From an uncultured Atopobium sp. (GTDB lineage: Bacteria; Actinomycetota; Coriobacteriia; Coriobacteriales; Atopobiaceae): DNA of 5,020 nt. The stretch is taken from NCBI GenBank assembly GCA_900555335.1, contig USKU01000083.1, positions 1 to 5,020 on the forward strand, read 5' to 3'. The first letter of the stretch is position 1; each line of letters begins with the position of its first letter. The notes beneath the pieces are model-generated. The model ran no database searches and was not told the origin of the DNA. It saw nothing but the letters and a program-made list of their open reading frames with translations. Positions 1 to 5,020 of this stretch are shown one piece after another. A program made the translations under genes and the position numbers.

Positions 1-48
1 CTTCTCTGTAGTGCTAAACGTCTTCTCAGATAGCGCTAAACGTCTTCT
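1..48. repeat. Direct repeat downstream of pgeF
   Basis: GCTAAACGTCTTCT occurs exactly at 13-26 and again at 35-48, a 22-base period. The window opens with CTTCTC, which matches the next part of the same unit, so an earlier imperfect copy probably begins outside the window. The repeat starts 3 bases past the pgeF stop. No hairpin with a U-run and no start codon with a Shine-Dalgarno is visible in these 51 bases on the minus strand. It may be a small tandem repeat or a pair of protein-binding sites; the sequence does not decide. Confidence 0.7.
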
Positions 49-51
49 ACC

Positions 52-861
52 CTACTTTGCAGCCATATAAGCAACAGCTGCATGCCTTCCGCACTTACCA
101 TGCTCTGCACGGTACGAGAAGAACCTCTCAGTGGTAGAGGCGGTCGAGTCAGTAACCTCTTCAATAGCAGACGTGTGTACACCAGCATCTACCAGTGCAG
201 CTCTGACAGCATATCCAAGATCTAAGTATCTCTCGCCAGATGCACGGTCTACAACGCCGGGACCAAACTCTTGTGAGAACATCTGAATGAGCTCCGGAGA
301 AACCTCGTAGTCAGCGCCGCCAATGTGCGGACCAATATATGCTTTGACCTCGGAAGATTTGGCGCCAGTTGCCTGGCAAAGCGCCTCGGTTGCGCGCGCA
401 GAAATGCGGGCAATTGTGCCTTTCCAGCCAGAATGCGCCACCGCAAATCCGCCGGGAGCTACAAGAATTACGGGCACACAATCGGCAAACGCCAACATCA
501 CAGGCGTATTTTGAACCGTACATACTATGGCGTCTGCACCAGTTTCTGCCTCAGCTTGAGCCTGTTCAAAAGCCTCTGGTGTATTGGAAGTCAGACAAAC
601 TACCTTGCTTCCATGTACCTGATGAGGAATAAGGAGTTGCGAGAAAAACTCGCCAGCTCCAAGAGCCTCTAAGACCAGCTGGCGATTCTTTTGCACCTGT
701 TGCAGATTGTCTCCACACCTACTGCCCAGATTGAGGGAACTAAACTCCCCTTCTGAAAAACCGCCAGTACGCTCAGTAAATGCGAGCGTGACCCCGCATG
801 GAACCTCAGGATCCATGAGCAGGGTCACGCCGTGTAAGCACTGTCTATTCAGCGCGCACAT
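52..861 (-). CDS. pgeF: Peptidoglycan editing factor PgeF (YfiH/DUF152, multicopper-oxidase-like 'laccase domain')
   Basis: This 269-residue protein belongs to the YfiH family. In E. coli it keeps L-Ser out of the first stem-peptide position by acting on the wrong product of MurC. Other family members act on purine nucleosides, so the old 'laccase' name is misleading. Visible landmarks are FTERTGGFSEGEFSSLNLG (28-46), GDN (50-52), HQVHG (80-84), GADAIV (108-113), FADCVPV (125-131), VAHSGWKG (141-148), YIGPHIG (175-181) and FFSYRAEHGKCGRHAA (247-262). The metal-binding His83, Cys128 and His143 are all present. The Cys usually found 8 residues before FFSYR appears to be Ser239. The ATG at 861 lies 2 bases after the ftsZ stop with no clear Shine-Dalgarno, suggesting translational coupling. 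An ATG at Met16 is a possible later start. It is in the usual actinobacterial place, after ftsZ. Confidence 0.94.
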   Translation of the reverse strand: MCALNRQCLHGVTLLMDPEVPCGVTLAFTERTGGFSEGEFSSLNLGSRCGDNLQQVQKNRQLVLEALGAGEFFSQLLIPHQVHGSKVVCLTSNTPEAFEQAQAEAETGADAIVCTVQNTPVMLAFADCVPVILVAPGGFAVAHSGWKGTIARISARATEALCQATGAKSSEVKAYIGPHIGGADYEVSPELIQMFSQEFGPGVVDRASGERYLDLGYAVRAALVDAGVHTSAIEEVTDSTASTTERFFSYRAEHGKCGRHAAVAYMAAK

Positions 862-863
862 AT

Positions 864-2000
864 TTAGATGCGGCTACGCTTAAGGAAGTCTGGAATATCA
901 AACTCTTTCTCATTAGAAGAGTTGTTGGTGCGAGCAGGCTGTGGCTGAGCAGCTACAGGACGAGTTGGCTGTGGCTGAGCAGGACGGCTTGGACGGCTTG
1001 CGCTCTGGGTGTTCAGGGTTGGAAGCTGCTGCTGAACGTTAGAGTCATTGAAGCCGGTTGCGATAACGGTTACGCGAACCTGATCGCCCAGGGACTCATC
1101 AACAACAGTACCAAAGATGATGTTTGCGTCAGGATCAACGTTCTTAGCAACCAGGTCAGCTGCCTCATTAATCTCCTGAATACCAAGGTCTTTATTACCA
1201 GCAATAGAGAGAAGAACGCGGGTTGCACCCTCGATGGAGCTCTCAAGCAGGCGGCTAGAAATTGCCTCGGTTGCAGCATCTGCAGCGCGGTTATCACCAG
1301 CAGCAATACCAATGCCCATCATTGCGCTACCTGCACCCTTCATGATGGTGCAAACGTCTGCAAAGTCGAGGTTGATCAGGCCAGGAACAGTGATGAGGTC
1401 GGTAATACCCTGGGTGCCCTGGCATAGAACATCGTCAGCCATGCGGAATGCCTCAAGCATGGTGGTCTTCTTCTCAGAAAGATCAAGCAGACGATCGTTT
1501 GGAATAACAATGAGAGTATCAACATTCTCGGAAAGAGTCTTGATACCGTCAGCTGCAGAACCATAACGACGACGGCCCTCGAAGGAGAATGGCTTAGTAA
1601 CAACGCCAACGGTCAGTGCGCCAACGTCATTCTTTGCAATATCAGCAACAACTGGAGCAGCGCCGGTACCAGTACCGCCACCCTCACCAGCAGTGATGAA
1701 GACCATATCAGCACCAGCAAGTGCAGCCTTGATCTCGTCGCGGCTATCCTCTGCTGCCTCTTTACCAACCTCAGGGTTAGCGCCAGCACCAAGACCCTTG
1801 GTGATGTCAGTACCGATGTGAACCTTAATGTCAGCATCGGAGATTGCAAGTGCCTGTGCATCGGTGTTTACAGCAACGAACTCAACGCCACGGATGCCTT
1901 CTTCAATCATGCGGTTGACAGCGTTAGTTCCGCCGCCACCAACGCCAACAACCTTGATAACAGCAAGATAGTTGTTAAGGGTATCGGTGTCCTTAATCAT
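864..2000 (-). CDS. ftsZ: Cell division protein FtsZ
   Basis: FtsZ is the tubulin-like GTPase that polymerises at mid-cell into the cytokinetic ring. The protein has 378 residues. The GTPase domain runs from NYLAVIKVVGVGGGGTNAVN (about residue 10) with NTDAQAL at 45-51. The tubulin signature GGGTGTG is at 107-113. The T7 synergy loop NLDFAD (210-215) supplies catalytic Asp212 and Asp215. The C-terminal GTPase-activating half ends near 317 (IIFGTVVDESLGDQVRVTVIATGF). A Pro/Gln/Ser-rich linker of about 45 residues follows, then the conserved tail peptide FDIPDFLKR (367-375), which binds FtsZ partners such as SepF. The sequence before the signature is TAGE, as in actinobacterial FtsZ. The start is fixed by a strong Shine-Dalgarno and by the N-terminus. 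There is no ftsA between ftsQ and ftsZ, as expected in Actinobacteria, where SepF is thought to supply the membrane link. pgeF begins 2 bases after the TAA stop. Confidence 0.99.
   Translation of the reverse strand: MIKDTDTLNNYLAVIKVVGVGGGGTNAVNRMIEEGIRGVEFVAVNTDAQALAISDADIKVHIGTDITKGLGAGANPEVGKEAAEDSRDEIKAALAGADMVFITAGEGGGTGTGAAPVVADIAKNDVGALTVGVVTKPFSFEGRRRYGSAADGIKTLSENVDTLIVIPNDRLLDLSEKKTTMLEAFRMADDVLCQGTQGITDLITVPGLINLDFADVCTIMKGAGSAMMGIGIAAGDNRAADAATEAISSRLLESSIEGATRVLLSIAGNKDLGIQEINEAADLVAKNVDPDANIIFGTVVDESLGDQVRVTVIATGFNDSNVQQQLPTLNTQSASRPSRPAQPQPTRPVAAQPQPARTNNSSNEKEFDIPDFLKRSRI
937..1000 (-). repeat. Short tandem repeats encoding the FtsZ linker
   Basis: Within ftsZ, GGCTGTGGCTGAGCAG (plus-strand sense) occurs exactly at 937-952 and at 967-982, a 30-base period. 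GACGGCTTG occurs twice in tandem at 983-991 and 992-1000. Both periods are multiples of three, so the frame is kept. They encode the repeated AQPQP blocks (residues 341-345 and 351-355) and the SRPSRP block (335-340) of the disordered linker. Such repeats are consistent with growth of the linker by small duplications. Confidence 0.8.
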
Positions 2001-2012
2001 GTCTTCCTCCTT
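2001..2012 (-). promoter_or_regulatory. Strong Shine-Dalgarno of ftsZ
   Basis: AAGGAGG (2012-2006 on the minus strand) lies 5 bases before the ftsZ ATG at 2000. It is a near-perfect anti-16S match at good spacing. It fixes the ftsZ start and is far stronger than the sites before murB and pgeF, consistent with FtsZ being needed in high amount. Confidence 0.85.
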
Positions 2013-2014
2013 GA

Positions 2015-2074
2015 GGCACGCTTGTGCCCGTTTGTCCCGGAGCGCGACTGCGCTTAGGCTACGTTTATGCGCTC
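2015..2074 (-). promoter_or_regulatory. Structured ftsZ leader: inverted repeats next to the ribosome binding site
   Basis: Three pairings are visible in the presumed ftsZ 5' leader. A perfect 5-bp hairpin, GGCAC-AAGC-GUGCC, spans 2028-2015 and ends 2 bases before the Shine-Dalgarno. Farther upstream, GAGCGC (2074-2069) can pair with GCGCUC (2045-2040) across a 23-base loop. CUGCG (2078-2074) can instead pair with CGCAG (2052-2048); the two upstream pairings share bases and exclude each other. The repeats are direct observations. Any effect on ftsZ translation is inference, and short GC-rich inverted repeats can occur by chance. Confidence 0.3.
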
Positions 2075-2134
2075 GCAGAACCGCTGTATAAAACCCTAAA
2101 CCTCAAGTTAAGGCTTACGCTTCATGCAAAGCGG

Positions 2135-2167
2135 GGTATATTTGCACAACTCACCCTTGCAAGTCAA
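2135..2167 (-). promoter_or_regulatory. Candidate ftsZ promoter
   Basis: Minus-strand TTGCAA (2162-2157) and TATACC (2140-2135) are separated by 16 bases and each match 4 of 6 positions of the sigma-70 consensus. TTGACT (2167-2162) overlaps as a better -35 match but has a poorer -10 partner at normal spacing. The site lies in the AT-richest part of the ftsQ-ftsZ gap and would give an ftsZ leader of roughly 125-130 bases. A second -10-like TATACA sits at 2090-2085 without a good -35. A dedicated ftsZ promoter is common in bacteria; these exact hexamers are inference. Confidence 0.4.
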
Positions 2168-2201
2168 ATAATATGTAGAAATTGTGAAGAAACCTGGTAA
2201 A

Positions 2202-2252
2202 CGGTAGGAAAAAATAGCCTAACGGCGCGTGGTAGTACCGCGTTTCCCTACG
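2202..2252 (-). terminator. Possible terminator or attenuator at the ftsQ 3' end
   Basis: On the minus strand the end of ftsQ can fold into a branched structure. GUAGGGAAA (2251 down to 2243) can pair with UUUUCCUAC below 2214, with one G-U pair. It encloses a CGCG/CGCG hairpin (2226-2242) and a short GCC-GUUA-GGC hairpin (2217-2226) that is followed directly by UAUUUUUU (2216-2209). A hairpin followed by a U-run fits intrinsic termination, but the last stem is only 3 bp, so on its own it would be weak. The outer stem also uses part of the U-run. The pairing is better on the minus strand than on the plus strand, which fits a role in the ftsQ transcript. I hand-folded it and computed no energy. 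Confidence 0.35.
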
Positions 2253-3306
2253 AAACACCAGAACCAGACTGAACGTTTCCGGTAGAAACTCGCCTATAGG
2301 TTGGACTTGCAGGTGTTCTTACGTTCAAGTACGTAAGCTCTCCTGGGAACTGCTTGAGCATTGCCAGAATCACTTTTTCTTTGTCAGCAATCTGTGTTGG
2401 AGAGCCTAGGGCAACCTGCACACCATTGGTAAGCGTGACGGAGATTGCATCAACGCTACTAGCCGAGTAGCTCACAATCTGTGAGGTAAGCTCTGACGAG
2501 AACGTAGACTGATACTGCATAACCGCTTGAATTTCTGTGTCTGTTGCAGTGGTGCCTGCTACAGGAGAAACCGTTGCAGGAACATCTGTGATAAGCAGCT
2601 CACCTTCTGAGGTTGCCTTCTCAAGCGCAACGGTAGCGGTAGTCTTTCCTTCTGGTACGTTGAGCTGATCCGCCTCAAGCCAGACGTTATTCTCGCCCAA
2701 ATACCATGCAACAGGGCCAGAAGAAAGCGCCACTATGGCTGTGACCTTGCGCTCTGTGATGGTAATGCGCAGCGTGTTAGGGAACTGTCTCTCGTACGTT
2801 GCGGACGCCACCCAAGGATCTTTCTGGAGTTCTTCAGTGATAAGGGACTCGTCCATATTGAGCAGCGTTGTTCCCTCTTCTACTGCAATGAGCTTTTGGA
2901 TTTGCTCGTTAGTAACGTGCTCCGTTGGCTCAACCTGAATGTTGGTAATAGCAAAGATTGAGGAAGAGCGTAGGACGAGAAAAGCGATGCCAGCAAGAAT
3001 GGCCAGACTCATCAAGACAATAAGAAACGTTCTAACTGCCTTAAAAGATACCTTTCTGCTGTGTTTAATGCGCTCAGCACGAGCTTGAGCTGCAGTTTTT
3101 GTAGCGTTATTTGGCTTTTTGGCAGAAATCTTTTTAGCAGAAGGCTTGGCATCAGGAGCTGTAGCCTCAACCTTTGGCTTAGGCTTAAAGGCCTTGCTCA
3201 TAAAAGAAGGCTTAGTAGCCCCTGTCGTCTGAGTAGTGCCAGACGATAAAGGCTCCCTCATTGTGCCTTTACAGCGCGTTGTTTGCTTTGAAGTATCTTC
3301 TGCCAT
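2248..3306 (-). CDS. ftsQ: Cell division protein FtsQ/DivIB
   Basis: FtsQ is a bitopic membrane protein that scaffolds the divisome with FtsL and FtsB. The predicted 352 residues show the family layout. A cytoplasmic tail of about 92 residues is rich in Lys, Ala, Pro and Thr. One transmembrane segment follows (about 93-112, TFLIVLMSLAILAGIAFLVL). A POTRA domain (about 117-186) contains ITNIQVEPTEHVTNEQI, then DPWVASATYERQFPNTLRITITERK, a strongly diagnostic stretch. The FtsQ/DivIB beta domain (about 187-330) ends with LTYLNVRTP, followed by a short Ser/Gly-rich tail. I chose the ATG at 3306 because it is 7 bases past the murB stop, with AGGGA overlapping that stop. The frame extends to an ATG at 3411, but that would overlap murB by about 98 bases. 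An ATG at 3261 with AAAGG upstream is a possible alternative. The low-complexity tail is poorly conserved and cannot settle the start. Confidence 0.93.
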   Translation of the reverse strand: MAEDTSKQTTRCKGTMREPLSSGTTQTTGATKPSFMSKAFKPKPKVEATAPDAKPSAKKISAKKPNNATKTAAQARAERIKHSRKVSFKAVRTFLIVLMSLAILAGIAFLVLRSSSIFAITNIQVEPTEHVTNEQIQKLIAVEEGTTLLNMDESLITEELQKDPWVASATYERQFPNTLRITITERKVTAIVALSSGPVAWYLGENNVWLEADQLNVPEGKTTATVALEKATSEGELLITDVPATVSPVAGTTATDTEIQAVMQYQSTFSSELTSQIVSYSASSVDAISVTLTNGVQVALGSPTQIADKEKVILAMLKQFPGELTYLNVRTPASPTYRRVSTGNVQSGSGVS

Positions 3307-3313
3307 ATCTTCC

Positions 3314-4228
3314 CTATGCCCCAAAACCCAGAAGTTTAACCTCTGGCTGAAGATCAATGTCAAACTTTTCTTGTACCGCATCGTGTGCTCTGCGCATAAG
3401 TGCAATGACATCTGAGGCGGTGGCGTTACCGGTATTCACAATAAAGTTGGCATGAATATCAGAAATCTGTGCGCCGCCCTCAGTAGCTCCCTTAAGACCA
3501 CACTCTTCAATAAGTGCACCAGCAGACCTACTACCTGGATTCTTAAAAACAGAACCACAGCAAAGCTGACCAGTTGGCTGAGTATTTCTTCTACGCTGCA
3601 AAAGTGTATCCATGCCAAGAGCAACTTTAGGACGATTAGATGCTGTCAGCGCAAACGTTGCCTCAAGAATGATCTCATCTGGTGCAAACGTAGTGTAGCG
3701 ATAACCCCATTCAATCTCGGAGGCATCGTAGCGTACAAGACCCTTGCCAGGCTTAAGTACCACGCAATCACGGACGGCTTTACCAATCCAATCATGCCTG
3801 GTACCCGCATTCATAGAAAGAGCTCCGCCGATAGTTCCGGGGATACCAGCACACATCTCAAGGCCAGAAAGACCTGCTTTCATGGCCTCATTGCAAACGC
3901 GTGCTGTAAGCGCACCTGCACCTGCAGTAATGAGGTTATTCTCGCCAACTGAAATGGTAGAAAGCTCATCGTCGAGCACAATAACGCAGCCGTTGTAGCC
4001 CTTATCAGAGACAAGGATGTTTGAACCCTTGCCCAAAAGCACCCAATCAACTCGATTAGCTGCAAGCACCTCAAGCACACGCACCAGTGCCACGTGACTG
4101 TGAACAGCAGCAAAAAGCGACGCCTTACCACCAATCCTAAAGGAAGTATGGTGGCTCAGCGGCTCATCTTGCTTGATTGTTGCATCAAGGGCCCCAGAAA
4201 GGCTTACATAGGCGTTAAACAAGCTCAC
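3314..4228 (-). CDS. murB: UDP-N-acetylenolpyruvoylglucosamine reductase MurB
   Basis: MurB is the FAD- and NADPH-dependent cytoplasmic enzyme that reduces UDP-GlcNAc-enolpyruvate to UDP-MurNAc, the substrate of MurC encoded just upstream. With the GTG start at 4228 it has 304 residues, typical of the shorter type II MurB. Key segments are HTSFRIGGKA (27-36), the FAD-binding GKGSN (66-70), IPGTIGGALSMNAG (129-142), GYRYTTF (175-181, Arg177), CGSVFKNP (224-231, with proton-donor Ser226) and PEVKLLG (295-301, Glu296), so the catalytic Arg, Ser and Glu are all present. I chose the GTG because it lies 10 bases past the murC stop with AGG upstream. The in-frame ATG at 4303 would overlap murC by 65 bases and add a non-conserved leader. 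The Shine-Dalgarno is weak, so translation may be coupled to murC. Identity is certain; the exact start is moderately sure. Confidence 0.96.
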   Translation of the reverse strand: MSLFNAYVSLSGALDATIKQDEPLSHHTSFRIGGKASLFAAVHSHVALVRVLEVLAANRVDWVLLGKGSNILVSDKGYNGCVIVLDDELSTISVGENNLITAGAGALTARVCNEAMKAGLSGLEMCAGIPGTIGGALSMNAGTRHDWIGKAVRDCVVLKPGKGLVRYDASEIEWGYRYTTFAPDEIILEATFALTASNRPKVALGMDTLLQRRRNTQPTGQLCCGSVFKNPGSRSAGALIEECGLKGATEGGAQISDIHANFIVNTGNATASDVIALMRRAHDAVQEKFDIDLQPEVKLLGFGA

Positions 4229-4238
4229 GGCAGAGGTC

Positions 4239-5020
4239 CTAGTGGTTCTGAAGACGCTCTTTGAGTGCGCGGATAAACATTGGTCCAATCTGAGTGACGT
4301 CACCTGCGCCCTGAGTAATCAGCAGATCTCCTGGTTTAACCGTATCAAGAAGATCTACGATAAGATCTCGGCGAGATGGAATGTAGCGCACATCAGAAAC
4401 AGTATGAGCAGTCTCAACCCTTGAAGAGACGGTCTTGCCTGAGACGCCTGGAATAGGCAGCTCACCTGCGGAGAAGACATCCATGACACGCAAAACGTCA
4501 ATGCCGTCAAACGCGTGTGCAAACGAATCTGCCAAATCCTGCGTTCTGCTATAGCGGTGTGGCTGGAAGACAACAACAACGCGCTTAAAGCCAAGAGGAA
4601 GAGCTGCAGACATGGTTGCTGCAATCTCGGTTGGATGGTGGCCGTAATCGTCTACGACGGTAATACCGTTGATATCGCCTACGTGTGTAAAGCGACGGCG
4701 AGCGCCCTTGAACTGGGAAAGTGCAGTAGCAGCTTTGTCAAGATCAAAACCAAGTGCATCGGCAACGGCAATTGCTGCTGTTGCATTAGCAACATTGTGC
4801 TTACCTGGGTTTGCAGGAAGTACCACAGAGATGGTTTGACCAGATGGAGTCTTGATAGTCAGAGGATTCTCGATACCAGCTTTTCTCTCCTCCTGCGTGC
4901 AAACAAAATCGCAACTTGGATCAAAGCCGTAAGTAACTACGTGCCTACCAGTTGACTGAGCAAGCTCAACATAATGAGGATTGTCGCCGTTGATAACAAC
5001 GGTTTCTTCCTTATCAAGCA
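4239..5020 (-). CDS. murC: UDP-N-acetylmuramate--L-alanine ligase MurC (3' part, start outside window)
   Basis: This is the C-terminal 259 codons of MurC, the cytoplasmic ATP-dependent ligase that adds L-alanine to UDP-MurNAc as the first step of stem-peptide assembly. The reading frame stays open from the right edge of the window to a TAG stop. Visible Mur-ligase landmarks, in order, are VVINGDNPH (end of the central ATPase domain), GKHNVANATAAIAVA (the conserved HNxxN segment), KGARRRF (family form GxxRRF), DDYGHHPTE, FQPHRYSRT and TQGAGDVTQIG (the C-terminal domain typical of MurC). Full-length MurC is about 450-490 residues, so the N-terminal UDP-binding domain and the P-loop lie beyond position 5020. 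The GTG at 4826 is an internal valine codon, because homologous sequence continues upstream of it. murB follows after 10 bases, suggesting a shared transcript. No damage is seen in the visible part. Confidence 0.97.
   Translation of the reverse strand, partial: LDKEETVVINGDNPHYVELAQSTGRHVVTYGFDPSCDFVCTQEERKAGIENPLTIKTPSGQTISVVLPANPGKHNVANATAAIAVADALGFDLDKAATALSQFKGARRRFTHVGDINGITVVDDYGHHPTEIAATMSAALPLGFKRVVVVFQPHRYSRTQDLADSFAHAFDGIDVLRVMDVFSAGELPIPGVSGKTVSSRVETAHTVSDVRYIPSRRDLIVDLLDTVKPGDLLITQGAGDVTQIGPMFIRALKERLQNH

Noticed and set aside
325..672. 115-codon plus-strand open frame
   Set aside because: It is antisense to the conserved core of pgeF, with no family resemblance and no supporting start signal.
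2118..2133. CGCTT-TGCATG-AAGCG hairpin in the ftsQ-ftsZ gap as a terminator
   Set aside because: The 5-bp stem is real but has no U-run on either side. It lies at or near the predicted ftsZ transcription start, so termination is unlikely.
2228..2246. T-box-like string on the plus strand (GTGGTAGTACCGCG resembles GGTGGTACCGCG)
   Set aside because: The motif has extra bases, no stem I or specifier loop precedes it, and the plus strand downstream is antisense to ftsQ with no gene to regulate.
3307..3411. Upstream ATG start for ftsQ at 3411
   Set aside because: The added residues are the out-of-frame reading of the conserved murB C-terminus. The ATG at 3306 follows the murB stop directly.
3452..3952. 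166-codon plus-strand open frame
   Set aside because: It lies wholly antisense to murB, whose catalytic motifs are intact. The translation is low in recognisable features and has no ribosome binding site, so it is a frame shadow.
4229..4303. Upstream ATG start for murB at 4303
   Set aside because: It would overlap murC by 65 bases and add 25 non-conserved residues. The GTG at 4228 fits the family N-terminus and the spacing.
4515..4955. 146-codon plus-strand open frame
   Set aside because: It is antisense to conserved murC sequence, and its Cys-rich, irregular composition is typical of a shadow frame.

Overview
The window holds part of a division and cell wall (dcw) cluster, read entirely on the minus strand. 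In transcription order, from high to low coordinates, it contains murC (5' end outside the window), murB, ftsQ, a 247-base intergenic region, ftsZ and pgeF (yfiH). The last 51 bases, at the left edge, are non-coding and carry a short direct repeat. Every gene belongs to a well-known family. I found no previously undescribed system; the points worth checking are non-coding elements and small sequence features.

The organism is most likely an actinobacterium, probably a moderate-GC lineage such as the Coriobacteriia (Atopobium/Lancefieldella-like). Three points support this. The FtsZ N-terminus and GTP-binding loop (TAGEGGGTGTG, with Glu where many bacteria have Met) resemble actinobacterial FtsZ such as that of Mycobacterium. 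The order murC-murB-ftsQ-ftsZ has no ftsA, and the gene after ftsZ is pgeF. Base composition looks close to balanced, unlike high-GC actinobacteria. The class assignment is inference; I could not run a phylogeny.

Layout: murC (4239 to the right edge) is followed after 10 bases by murB (3314-4228, GTG start). After 7 more bases comes ftsQ (2248-3306). These three look like one transcription unit. A foldable segment with a U-run lies at the ftsQ stop (2202-2252) and may attenuate or end that transcript. The ftsQ-ftsZ gap also holds plausible sigma-70-type promoter hexamers, inverted repeats in the ftsZ leader, a small hairpin just before the ribosome binding site, and a strong Shine-Dalgarno. 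ftsZ (864-2000) is followed after 2 bases by pgeF (52-861), so those two are probably translationally coupled.

Together the genes link precursor synthesis to division. MurB completes UDP-MurNAc and MurC adds L-Ala to it. PgeF is known to correct MurC's mis-addition of L-Ser. FtsQ is a membrane scaffold of the divisome, and FtsZ forms the cytokinetic ring.
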